Shown: positions 15,295 to 22,952 of the stretch, in pieces
Layout of the letters: each line of letters opens with the position of its first letter
Numbering within the stretch: position 1 is the stretch's first letter
NCBI GenBank assembly: GCA_050259615.1
Contig: JBLNAZ010000202.1
Location: 1 to 24,503 of the forward strand
Direction: 5' to 3'
Length of the DNA: 24,503 nt
Source of the DNA: JAAXKN01 sp050259615
GTDB taxonomy: Bacteria > Bacteroidota > Ignavibacteria > Ignavibacteriales > SURF-24
Made by a program: the position numbers and the translations under genes
The notes under the pieces: model-generated
The model's database searches: none
Told to the model about the DNA's origin: nothing
What the model saw: only the letters and a program-made list of their open reading frames with translations

Positions 15295-16130
15295 TGCTGA
15301 CACTAATCCCAATTGAGTTATATAAGATTTTTAAGAAGTGGAGAGCCTATATCGGGTTTATTGCAATCACTGTTCTGGCTTCCCTGATCAACGTGGCTAT
15401 TTATTTAACAGGCGACAAGGGCCCTAACTTTGCTTTAAGAAGCCTGGGAGACCAGTTCGTATTTGCCGGTAACCTCTTAAACGGATATTCAACAGCTAAT
15501 CTGATACTCCAGGCACTCTATGTACATATTCCTTTCCTTATAGTCCTTGTAGGCGGAGATCTTCTGGCCGGAGAGGCCACGGGCGGAACGTACCGCATGC
15601 TTGTAACAAGACCGGTCTCACGCTTTGAGATTGTTACATCAAAATTTCTTGCAGCTGTTATCTATACCGCCCTTCTCATTATCTGGCTTGCAGTAATGAG
15701 CCTGGGTCTTGGAGTGCTTATTTTCGGCACGGGTCCGCTGGTGGCATTCAGAACCAATATTGTGATTCTGGCTGCCAACGATGTCCTCTGGCGCTTTATG
15801 GCTGCTTACAGCTATGCAGTGCTCAGCATGACTGTAGTTATTACGCTGGCATTTCTTTTTTCTTCACTCGTTGAAAATGCCATAGGTCCCATTGTCTCCA
15901 CAATGGCTGTTATAATTGTATTTTTTATAATTTCGGTAATCAACATAGACATATTCGACTCCATAAAGCCTTATCTATTTACAAACCATCTGGCAGGCTG
16001 GGGATATTTTTTCGACGACCCGATAGATTATAAGGGTCTGCTTAAAGACGCAGGCATACTTGCAGCTCATATAGCTGTATTCTACGGCGCGGCATTATAT
16101 ATTTTTTCAAAGAAAGATATTTTAAGTTAG
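15294..16130 (+). CDS. ABC-2-type transporter permease
   Basis: A 278-residue membrane protein with six predicted hydrophobic segments. A short N-terminal amphipathic stretch (IELYKIFKKWRAYIGF) is typical of ABC-2 permeases of the NatB/CcmB-like class. The cytoplasmic coupling segment GEATGGTYRMLVTRPVSRFEIVTSKFL follows the second helix; the E-x-G-T-x-R pattern is diagnostic of these permeases. It overlaps the ATPase gene by one base (TAATG), with a GGAGGGG ribosome-binding sequence inside the end of that gene. A LolA-like gene starts 9 bp downstream. The three probably form one export unit; the cargo is unknown. Confidence 0.88.
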   Translation: MLTLIPIELYKIFKKWRAYIGFIAITVLASLINVAIYLTGDKGPNFALRSLGDQFVFAGNLLNGYSTANLILQALYVHIPFLIVLVGGDLLAGEATGGTYRMLVTRPVSRFEIVTSKFLAAVIYTALLIIWLAVMSLGLGVLIFGTGPLVAFRTNIVILAANDVLWRFMAAYSYAVLSMTVVITLAFLFSSLVENAIGPIVSTMAVIIVFFIISVINIDIFDSIKPYLFTNHLAGWGYFFDDPIDYKGLLKDAGILAAHIAVFYGAALYIFSKKDILS

Positions 16131-16139
16131 GGGCAACAC

Positions 16140-16829
16140 ATGAAAAAGATTATTCTTCTTTTAATTATTTTTTCAGCAGGCCTTTATGCACAAAATCAGG
16201 ATCCTGTTAAACTGCTGGAAAAGGTAAAGCAAAAGTTCTCTCAAGTGAACGATTATGAGGTAAATGCTCACATTAAAGTGGATGTAAGCTTTCTAAAAGT
16301 CCCGGAGATGGATGCTAAAATTTATTTCATGAAGCCCGACAAGATGAAACTGGATACAGAGGGCTTTGCAATGCTGCCCAAGCAGGCATTTAACTTTTCT
16401 CCCGACCGTCTTTTCAAGGGTGACTACAGCGCAATCTATGTAAAAAAGGATAATCTGGGCGGCACGCCGGTGGATGTAGTTAAAGTTATACCGAATGATC
16501 CAAACAGCGAGATTGTATTATCCACGCTCTGGATAGATTCCGGTAAAGACGTAATAAGGAAGATAGAATCCACGCCAAGAAGAGGCGGTGCCTTCGAGAT
16601 AACATTTAACTACAATAATAATATGAATTATCCTCTGCCCTCTTCTGTCCAGTTCAGTTTTGATGCGCCCAACAATCCCAGAGGCATGAACTCGCCCGGA
16701 AGCCAGCAGCAGCAGCCAAAAGCAAAAACCGGCCAGTCAGAGCGCGGTAATGTCAGCGTAACGTATACAAATTACAAAGTAAACAAAGGGATACCGGACG
16801 GCATATTTTCGGAGAAGAAGAAAAAATAG
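16140..16829 (+). CDS. LolA-like outer-membrane lipoprotein-sorting / lipid-binding protein
   Basis: A 229-residue protein with a cleavable Sec signal peptide (1-17, LYA-Q). The body matches the LolA/LolB-like fold: a first helix VKLLEKVKQKFSQVNDYEVNAHIKVDV (23-49), IYFMKPDKMKLDTEG (61-75), which is the usual strand pair with the KPDKMK turn, and later the WIDSGKDVIRKIE strand. Near the C-terminus there is a low-complexity linker rich in Gln, Pro, Asn and Gly, then a last strand and a lysine tail. LolA carries lipoproteins across the periplasm; more distant homologues bind other lipids. The gene is 9 bp downstream of the ABC-2 permease with an AGGGG motif, so it is in that operon. I call the family, not the cargo. 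Confidence 0.8.
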   Translation: MKKIILLLIIFSAGLYAQNQDPVKLLEKVKQKFSQVNDYEVNAHIKVDVSFLKVPEMDAKIYFMKPDKMKLDTEGFAMLPKQAFNFSPDRLFKGDYSAIYVKKDNLGGTPVDVVKVIPNDPNSEIVLSTLWIDSGKDVIRKIESTPRRGGAFEITFNYNNNMNYPLPSSVQFSFDAPNNPRGMNSPGSQQQQPKAKTGQSERGNVSVTYTNYKVNKGIPDGIFSEKKKK

Positions 16830-16842
16830 TTTGTTGTTTATT

Positions 16843-16868
16843 AATAGCCTGCCAGTCGGCAGGCTATT
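16843..16868. terminator. Hairpin terminator between the convergent LolA-like and rlmB genes
   Basis: Perfect 11-bp arms (AATAGCCTGCC/GGCAGGCTATT) with a four-base AGTC loop. The T run is weak on both strands, so efficiency is uncertain. The right arm overlaps the last bases of rlmB (stop at 16864). Confidence 0.65.
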
Positions 16869-17592
16869 TGCTTCTCTGCCTTAAAACTTCAAATAAAAGC
16901 ACGCCTGTTGCAACCGATACGTTCAGCGACTGAATCTTTCCCTTCATCGGAATCTTTATCAGAAAGTCGCAGCTTTCTGCAGTCAGACGTCTTAAACCCT
17001 TTTCCTCGTTTCCAACAACAAGCGCAAGCGGAAGTTTATAATCCGTTTCGGAATAATCCTTTGCGCCTTCCAGGTAAGAGCCCATTATCCAGAAACCTTC
17101 TTCTTTCAGAATATTCATTGCCTGGCTTAAATTGCTGACTTTGCAGATGCGCGCATGCTCGGTTGCACCGGCAGAGGTCTTAACAACGGTTTCTGTTACT
17201 GTGGCACTGTTGTGTTTTGTAACTATTATTCCGTCAACGCCTGCACATTCGGCAGAGCGGATTATGGCTCCAAGGTTGTGAGGGTCCTGTATGGAATCGA
17301 GTACCAGCAGAAAAGGAAGCGGCGATTTTTTTGCTTCCCTTATCAGCTCATCCAGCTCGTAATACTTCTGTGAGCTTTTAACAGCAATTACCCCCTGTGT
17401 GTGCGGGTCCTGCGATATGGTGCTGAATTTCGCCTGCGGAAGCTCCGTCAGCTTTATTCCCTTCTGACGCGCCATTTTCTGGATTTCATAAATGGCAGGA
17501 CTCTTCTGTCCGAAGAGAATATATATCTGTTCAATAACCTCTCCTGAAGAAAGGGCTTCAAGGACAGGTTTTCTTCCTATAATTAAACTCAT
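16864..17592 (-). CDS. rlmB: 23S rRNA (guanosine-2'-O-)-methyltransferase RlmB (TrmH/SpoU family)
   Basis: A 242-residue SAM-dependent rRNA 2'-O-methyltransferase. An N-terminal substrate-binding domain (1-75) with GRKPVLEAL at the start and the family's QGVIA segment (66-70) precedes a SPOUT knotted catalytic domain. Motif 1 is DPHNLGAIIRSAECAG (103-118; Asn106, Arg112), motif 2 VVGNEEKGL (192-200; Glu197), and motif 3 IPMKGKIQSLNVSVATGVLLFE (214-235). All catalytic and SAM-site residues are present and the length is normal. It lies 34 bp downstream of lgt on the same strand and ends convergently against the LolA-like gene. The paralogue TrmH cannot be fully excluded, but the domain order favours RlmB. 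Confidence 0.92.
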   Translation of the reverse strand: MSLIIGRKPVLEALSSGEVIEQIYILFGQKSPAIYEIQKMARQKGIKLTELPQAKFSTISQDPHTQGVIAVKSSQKYYELDELIREAKKSPLPFLLVLDSIQDPHNLGAIIRSAECAGVDGIIVTKHNSATVTETVVKTSAGATEHARICKVSNLSQAMNILKEEGFWIMGSYLEGAKDYSETDYKLPLALVVGNEEKGLRRLTAESCDFLIKIPMKGKIQSLNVSVATGVLLFEVLRQRSK

Positions 17593-17626
17593 TTTTGGTA
17601 CCGGGACTTTTCTGTTGAATTAAAAA

Positions 17627-18502
17627 TTATTTAACACTGCTTTTCTTTACCGCTTTTGTTTCAGCCTCTTTCTGGGGCGGAGTCCATTTTTTCAGAACAG
17701 GGTGATTCCTGAAGAATAAAAGTCCGGATAGACCACCTATTATAAGCGCACTTGCAATAAGCTGAGCTTCAGTAAGGCCGAAGAGGAGTTTTGGGTTAAG
17801 CCTTATAAATTCCACGGCAAGGCGTGCTGTTCCGGTAAAAATCAGGTAGAACATAAAAAGCTTGCCGTCGGGCCAGTTTGATTTTTTTCTCAGTTTCCAG
17901 AGTATGCCGAAAATAATCATGGCAATAAAGAATTCATACACCGGTGCCGGATGGAGAGGAGTATTATCTGGTACAACGCCGCCCGGGAAATGCTTTGCAA
18001 TGTCACTCCCCCTGAAGGCATAGGAAGGAGGCACGGTGCCGTTTTCATAATTTGTGCCCCATGGCAGGTTTGTGGGAATTCCATAATCACCGTCGCCTGC
18101 AAGGTGGCAGCCGATTCTGCCGATTCCATATGCTAGCGCCAGTGAAGGCGCAGTGGCGTCTGCAATAACAAGGAAAGGGATCTTTTTTCTTCTGATCAGA
18201 ATAAAAATTGCAGCAAGAGCCATCAGAAATCCGCCGTAGAACGTGAGGCCTCCGGGAGAGAAGAATTCACCCAGAGGGTTTGCAACAAATGCGTCAAAGT
18301 TTTCTAAGACATAAAAAAGCTTGCTTCCGATCAGGCCGAAAATAATAGCATAAAGCGTAATTTCCGTGGCAATGTTCGGGTCCATCTTCCTTCTTTCAAG
18401 TTCCTTTGTAAGAACATAGCTGGCAATAATAAAAGCAACACCCAGCATTAAACCATAACTATAGACTGTAAAAGGACCCACCTGGAAAAGTCTTGGCATC
18501 AT
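17627..18502 (-). CDS. lgt: Prolipoprotein diacylglyceryl transferase
   Basis: A 291-residue polytopic inner-membrane enzyme that transfers diacylglycerol from phosphatidylglycerol to the lipobox cysteine of prolipoproteins, the first step of lipoprotein maturation. The sequence shows SYGLMLGVAFIIASY (15-29), GLTFYGGF (85-92), the Lgt signature GIGRIGCHLAGDGDYG (126-141) and HPAPVYEF (184-191). The GCHLAGDGDYG form is common in Bacteroidota and relatives, in contrast to the GNFxNxE form of E. coli. A basic cytoplasmic tail follows residue 270. Two ATGs are adjacent; the first has an AGGAG 11 bases upstream, located in the end of the preceding unknown gene, 9 bp away. Confidence 0.95.
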   Translation of the reverse strand: MMPRLFQVGPFTVYSYGLMLGVAFIIASYVLTKELERRKMDPNIATEITLYAIIFGLIGSKLFYVLENFDAFVANPLGEFFSPGGLTFYGGFLMALAAIFILIRRKKIPFLVIADATAPSLALAYGIGRIGCHLAGDGDYGIPTNLPWGTNYENGTVPPSYAFRGSDIAKHFPGGVVPDNTPLHPAPVYEFFIAMIIFGILWKLRKKSNWPDGKLFMFYLIFTGTARLAVEFIRLNPKLLFGLTEAQLIASALIIGGLSGLLFFRNHPVLKKWTPPQKEAETKAVKKSSVK

Positions 18503-18511
18503 AAAAAAAAG

Positions 18512-19033
18512 TTACTCCTGCGGAAAAGAAAATTCACTTTCATCCACCTGAAAATCACAGAAGAGCCTGTTGTTTTTCTTTGGAGGCATGAATTTCTCGA
18601 CCAGTTTAATCTCTTTCTTGTAAATATTAAAATTGAAAACCGCGCTGTTAATGGCGCCGTCCTGTTTAATTACATGGACTGTATATTCACCTATCAGGTC
18701 CTCAAAAAGGCAGTCCGCCTTTGCATGTGCAATATTCGGCAGATAGCTCATATCAGTCTGAAGGCCCAGGATTGTAATTTCAATCTCTTTTTCCTTCCTA
18801 TCCAGACTGAATTCCACACTTATTTGATATGCAAAGCTTGTAAACTCGGCAACTGTTTCAAGCCTCAGCAGGTAGAACTGTCTTCGCTGTGTTTCGTCGT
18901 ACTTAAATGCCGGTTTGAGGACATACTCAATTTTATCTTCTTTTTTCTGCGGAATTGCCGCCTTTGCAGCTTCCGGTCTTTTCTTTCTTGTCTTTGGAAT
19001 CTTGGGAATATCTTCAGGTCTTTTAAGAGGCAT
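18512..19033 (-). CDS. Conserved-looking protein of unknown function between hisS and lgt
   Basis: A 173-residue protein I do not recognise. The first 33 residues are rich in Lys, Pro and Ala (PLKRPEDIPKIPKTRKKR), probably disordered. Residues 36-160 look like a mixed alpha/beta domain with alternating hydrophobic strands (FYLLRLETVAEFTSFAYQISVEF, EIEITILGLQ, GEYTVHVIKQ, AVFNFNIYKKEIKLVEKF). No signal peptide and no membrane helix is seen. The gene starts 3 bp after hisS ends and stops 9 bp before lgt, whose ribosome-binding sequence lies inside its 3' end, so it is a real operon member. Codon use looks like its neighbours. It could be a lineage-specific accessory protein; I assign no function. 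Confidence 0.75.
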   Translation of the reverse strand: MPLKRPEDIPKIPKTRKKRPEAAKAAIPQKKEDKIEYVLKPAFKYDETQRRQFYLLRLETVAEFTSFAYQISVEFSLDRKEKEIEITILGLQTDMSYLPNIAHAKADCLFEDLIGEYTVHVIKQDGAINSAVFNFNIYKKEIKLVEKFMPPKKNNRLFCDFQVDESEFSFPQE

Positions 19034-19036
19034 TTG

Positions 19037-20296
19037 TCACCCCATGAATTTATTGACAATATACTCCATATTATCCAATGAAACATTTTCCTGTGTACCG
19101 TCAAGCATATTCTTCAGGACGAGCTCGCCCTTTTGGTATTCCTCGCCGCCAAGCAGAATGACAAAGCGGGCGTTCAGTTTGTTTGCTTCTCTCATCTGTG
19201 CTTTAACGCTGCGCTCGAGGTAGTCGAATTCAGCCGGGTAACCTTTGCGCCTGAAATAAAGCCCCATATCAAATACTTTTGGCAGAAAGTCGTTTTCGAG
19301 CCTGACAATATATAAATCTATACTTTCCGCGGGAATATTCAAACTGTTTTCGTTTTCGCATGCAAGAAGTATTCTTTCAATTCCGGCAGCAAAGCCCACT
19401 CCGGGAGTCGGTTTGCCTCCGAGCTGTTCAACAAGAAGGTCGTAGCGTCCGCCGCCGCAGAGGGCGCTCTGAGAGCCCACGGAGCCGCTTACAATTTCAA
19501 AAGTAGTTTTAGTATAATAATCCAGTCCCCTTACCAGTTTAGCGTCAACTTCAAAAGGCACGCCTGCTTCTTTCAAAAGGGACTTTACGCTTTCAAAGTG
19601 ACTAAGGCTTTCCTCATCCAGATAGTCTATGAGAAGCGGAGCCTTCTGCATAATTTTCTGATCGTTTTCTTCCTTGCTGTCGAAGATGCGCAGTATATTA
19701 GTCTCAAATCTTTTGCGGCTGTCTTCAGAAAGAGAAGATGTCTTATCCTGCAGGTACTCCCTGAGTTTTGATTTATAGTTTTCTCTCGATTCGGGAACGC
19801 CGAGTGAATTTATTTTAACCGAGATATTCTTAAGCCCAAAAGCCTTCAGTATATCATAGGCCATAATAATCATTTCGGCATCCAGTGCAGGCGAAGTGCT
19901 TCCGATGGCCTCAGCTCCGAACTGATGGAACTGTCTGAGGCGGCCTGCCTGGGGGCGTTCCTGGCGGAACATGGGAGCAATGTAATAAAGTTTATTAAGG
20001 TTCTGTTTAGCCTGAAGCGAGTGCTCGATAAAGGCTCTTACAACCGAAGCCGTCATCTCAGGTCTAAGTGTCAGGCTTGTATCGCCCTTATCGAGGAAGG
20101 TATACATTTCCTTGCTGACTATATCCGTAGCCTCGCCAATTCCCCTGCTGAAAAGGGCCGTCTCCTCAAATACAGGAGTCCTGACCTCCTTATAATTGAA
20201 GCCCTGCATTACTGTGTCAATAATGCCTTCTACAAATTTCCACTTTGAAATATCTGAGGGGAGGATATCTTTGGTACCGGTAATTGCTCTAATCAT
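19037..20296 (-). CDS. hisS: Histidyl-tRNA synthetase
   Basis: A 419-residue class II synthetase charging tRNA-His. Motif 1 surrounds RTPVFEETALF (39-49), motif 2 is MFRQERPQAGRLRQFHQFGAE (109-129), the histidine-A motif LVRGLDYYT is at 254-262, ALCGGGRYDLL at 278-288, and motif 3 PGVGFAAGIERI at 298-309. The anticodon-binding domain occupies about 330-419. The start MIRAITGTKDILP is standard. It heads the minus-strand group hisS - unknown gene - lgt - rlmB. All active-site residues are intact. Confidence 0.97.
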   Translation of the reverse strand: MIRAITGTKDILPSDISKWKFVEGIIDTVMQGFNYKEVRTPVFEETALFSRGIGEATDIVSKEMYTFLDKGDTSLTLRPEMTASVVRAFIEHSLQAKQNLNKLYYIAPMFRQERPQAGRLRQFHQFGAEAIGSTSPALDAEMIIMAYDILKAFGLKNISVKINSLGVPESRENYKSKLREYLQDKTSSLSEDSRKRFETNILRIFDSKEENDQKIMQKAPLLIDYLDEESLSHFESVKSLLKEAGVPFEVDAKLVRGLDYYTKTTFEIVSGSVGSQSALCGGGRYDLLVEQLGGKPTPGVGFAAGIERILLACENENSLNIPAESIDLYIVRLENDFLPKVFDMGLYFRRKGYPAEFDYLERSVKAQMREANKLNARFVILLGGEEYQKGELVLKNMLDGTQENVSLDNMEYIVNKFMG

Positions 20297-20418
20297 ATGT
20301 GAGTTGTCATTCCTTCATATTAAATGTCAAATTCTCAAAGTAAGACGCCAGGGCGATCTTCCATTGAGAATTTAACAATGTAATGGTGCATATTGTTCTA
20401 AAAATTATTCACAGGGCC

Positions 20419-20892
20419 TCAGGATATCTCGAAATACCTGGTTTCCTCTTCCTGGAATATGGCAAAAATTTCATCGGCAGTCTTGGCATTCATGAGGCTT
20501 TCCCTGAACTCGTCCTTATTCATCATTCTTGATATGCGGCTGAGAAGTTTAATATGAGGTCCAACGAGGTTATCTTTTCCAACCAGAAGGAAAACGAGGT
20601 GCACGGGCTGCTCATCGAGTGCGGCAAAATCGACAGGTTTTTTGGATCTGCCGAAGGCAGCAATAATTTCAGTAATTGCTTCTGTCTTGGCGTGAGGTAT
20701 TGCAAAACCTTTGCCTACACCGGTCGACATTATCTTCTCTCTTTCGAGGACAGCAGTACGGACTTTTTCAATATTGCTGACGCGGGGGTCGTCCTTGAAA
20801 AGATCTATCAGTTCGTTTATAATATCTTCTTTAGAGCCGCCTTTTAATTCTGCAACGATTTTATCTGGTTTAATAATGTCACAAATCTTCAT
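20419..20892 (-). CDS. PTS EIIA type-2 (PtsN-like) domain protein
   Basis: A 157-residue stand-alone phosphotransferase EIIA domain of the fructose/mannitol type. The active-site histidine is His67 in KGFAIPHAKT (61-70), followed by the usual PVHLVFLLVGKDNLVGPHIKLLSRISRMM region (about 95-124). Family members accept phosphate from HPr or NPr; free EIIA-Ntr proteins mostly regulate rather than transport sugar. No EIIB, EIIC or HPr gene is in the window, and rpoN/hpf, the usual PtsN neighbours, are absent, so a regulatory role is inferred. It is 122 bp upstream of hisS on the same strand. No clear ribosome-binding sequence precedes the ATG. Confidence 0.88.
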   Translation of the reverse strand: MKICDIIKPDKIVAELKGGSKEDIINELIDLFKDDPRVSNIEKVRTAVLEREKIMSTGVGKGFAIPHAKTEAITEIIAAFGRSKKPVDFAALDEQPVHLVFLLVGKDNLVGPHIKLLSRISRMMNKDEFRESLMNAKTADEIFAIFQEEETRYFEIS

Positions 20893-21183
20893 GTTTTTCA
20901 GAATAGCCTAAATTATTAATAAAATATACACCTAATTTAATAAAGAAGTAATTGTTTATCAATTTTCCGGAACATTTTTCACAAACGGGTAAACTGCCTC
21001 CCGGAGGCCTGAAAACCTGATCCTGGAAATCCGGCCTTATACGCTCTTTTCCCTTTCCGGGGGAGCTTTTAGCAAAACAATTCATTCATTCTTTACAGCC
21101 CTTCTTATTTGCTTGCCTAATGATGTAATAAGCAGTAATTTTAATGCATAGTTCTTCATCATTTTCAATCAAATGAGGATTTT
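20893..21183. other. Non-coding divergent spacer with GC-rich palindromes
   Basis: This 291-bp spacer between divergent genes has no convincing gene. It contains TTCCGGAA (20965-20972), the hyphenated palindrome GCCTCC-C-GGAGGC (20996-21008) and further CCGG-centred patches up to about 21070, all within AT-rich sequence. The last 100 bp are AT-rich and should hold the promoter of the gene at 21184. Confidence 0.5.
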
Positions 21184-22884
21184 ATGGATATTCAGAACAG
21201 AACCGTGCTCGTCCTTGGAGCATGGGGATTAGTTGGTAATGCAGTAACCCGCAAGTTAGTTCCGCAAAAGCCCAGGCAGATAATTATTACTTCTCTTAAA
21301 CAGAACGAAGCAGAAGATGAAGTTAAAAGATTGCACGAGGAATTTCCCGGCCTCCCGCAGGATTATTTTGTACCCTGGTGGGGAAATATCTTTGTAAGAA
21401 ACGATTTTAAGGACGCCGACAGGTTTGCACTTTTATCTGACCAGGAAAAGCGCAGAACACTTATGAGAGACGTAATGGAAGAACTGGATGAGGAGATATT
21501 GAAAAGTTCAGCCATTTATCAGCTGGTTTGCAAATATAAGCCCGATATAATTATCGACTGTATAAATTCCGCTACCGGAATAGCTTATCAGGATGTCTAT
21601 ACGACTTACAGAAATATCAAGAAGACAATATCAGATGGTCCGACGGTAGAATCTCTGGCTGAGGAAACAGAAAAGCTCCTCTGCACGCTTTATATTCCGC
21701 AGCTTATCCGCCACGTACAGATCCTCTACGGATCGATGCGCGAGGCAAATACAAAAATTTATATGAAGATAGGCACCAGCGGCACCGGCGGAATGGGCCT
21801 TAATATTCCTTATACTCACAGTGAGGAAAAACCATCGCGCGTACTTTTAAGCAAATCCTCTGTTGCAGGCGCTCACACGCTTCTGTTGTTCCTGATGGGA
21901 AGAACACCCGAAGGCCCCATTACAAAGGAAATCAAGCCTACGGCTGCAATTGCATGGAAGAAGATTGTATTTGATGAAATCAAAAAACGCGGCCAGCCGA
22001 TAGATATTCTCGACATACCGCTTAATTCGGCACAGAAACTAAACGGAAAACTGAAGCTGAAACTCGACCAGCCCTTTAATAAATCAGGCGAGACACTCAA
22101 ATCGGTATTTATTGATACGGGTGAAAACGGAACGTTCTCAAGAGGCGAGTTTGAAGCCATTACAGGCCAGGGGCAGATGGAATACGTTACCCCTGAAGAA
22201 ATTGCTGAAGACGTAATTTATGAAATTAAAGGCGGCAATACCGGACACGATATTATAAACGCCCTCGACAATGCTACACTTGAACCGACCTACAGGGCTG
22301 GATTCATGCAGCATGCGGCAGTTGAAAAGCTGGCTGAACTTGAAGAAGAACACAATGTAAGCAGCGTGGCTTTTGAACTTTTAGGACCGCCAAGACTTTC
22401 TAAACTTCTTTATGAAATCCACCTCCTGCGCCAGGTTTCAGGCACAATGAAGGACATAACAAAAGAAAAGCCGGAAGCCCTTTCGGCAAAGTGCTGCGAG
22501 CTGATCTCAGGTAACGAAAAACTCAGGAATGAAATCCTTTCGATCGGTATTGCCATTCTTATGCCCGACGGAACCTCGCTTCTGCGCGGCAATGAAATGA
22601 AGATTCCGCCATACCGCGGTGAAGATGAGCTGGAAATCGATGAAACCTCAATTAATCTGTGGGCAAAAGACGGCTGGGTTGACCTTAGAGTATCCAATAT
22701 GGCTGTATGGCAGGCAAGGCTGAACGCCATAATGGCAGAAGCACAGAATATTCCTTTGCACGATACGAGCTCAATGCATGTAAGAACCAGATCGTACTGG
22801 AGCAACTTTGAAAAGATAGACATCGGCAAAGTAGTAAGCTGGATCTTCATTCATGAAGAAAAAGGCATGAGGATGAAAGCTTAA
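21184..22884 (+). CDS. Large Rossmann-fold NAD(P)-binding protein (SDR/epimerase-like), function unknown
   Basis: A 566-residue soluble protein. The N-terminus is a dinucleotide-binding fold: VLVLGAWGLVG (8-18) gives GxxGxxG at Gly12/15/18. Later PDIIIDCINSATG (120-132) and YMKIGTSGTGGMGLNIPY (193-210) fit the strand 4-5 region of an extended SDR. Tyr210 is followed by Lys216, but the canonical YxxxK is not present, so ordinary SDR catalysis is doubtful. After about residue 300 a long C-terminal region, mostly helical and unlike known epimerases, takes up nearly half the protein. There is a good GAGG ribosome-binding sequence 5 bases before the ATG, no signal peptide, and a terminator follows. 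It appears monocistronic. I do not recognise a specific enzyme. Confidence 0.82.
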   Translation: MDIQNRTVLVLGAWGLVGNAVTRKLVPQKPRQIIITSLKQNEAEDEVKRLHEEFPGLPQDYFVPWWGNIFVRNDFKDADRFALLSDQEKRRTLMRDVMEELDEEILKSSAIYQLVCKYKPDIIIDCINSATGIAYQDVYTTYRNIKKTISDGPTVESLAEETEKLLCTLYIPQLIRHVQILYGSMREANTKIYMKIGTSGTGGMGLNIPYTHSEEKPSRVLLSKSSVAGAHTLLLFLMGRTPEGPITKEIKPTAAIAWKKIVFDEIKKRGQPIDILDIPLNSAQKLNGKLKLKLDQPFNKSGETLKSVFIDTGENGTFSRGEFEAITGQGQMEYVTPEEIAEDVIYEIKGGNTGHDIINALDNATLEPTYRAGFMQHAAVEKLAELEEEHNVSSVAFELLGPPRLSKLLYEIHLLRQVSGTMKDITKEKPEALSAKCCELISGNEKLRNEILSIGIAILMPDGTSLLRGNEMKIPPYRGEDELEIDETSINLWAKDGWVDLRVSNMAVWQARLNAIMAEAQNIPLHDTSSMHVRTRSYWSNFEKIDIGKVVSWIFIHEEKGMRMKA

Positions 22885-22904
22885 GCTTTGGCAGTAACTG
22901 CAAG

Positions 22905-22931
22905 GGCGGGTTAAAAACCCGCCTTTTTTTT
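22905..22931 (+). terminator. Terminator of the Rossmann-fold gene
   Basis: The perfect arms GGCGGGTT (22905-22912) and AACCCGCC (22916-22923) with an AAA loop are followed by eight T's. It starts 20 bp past the stop codon. Confidence 0.93.
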
Positions 22932-22952
22932 GCTGCCTGGAGCTTTAACTGA

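Noticed and set aside
20879..21085. 68-residue open frame on the minus strand upstream of the EIIA gene
   Set aside because: It covers the palindromic spacer, overlaps the EIIA start and resembles no protein; no ribosome-binding sequence is evident.
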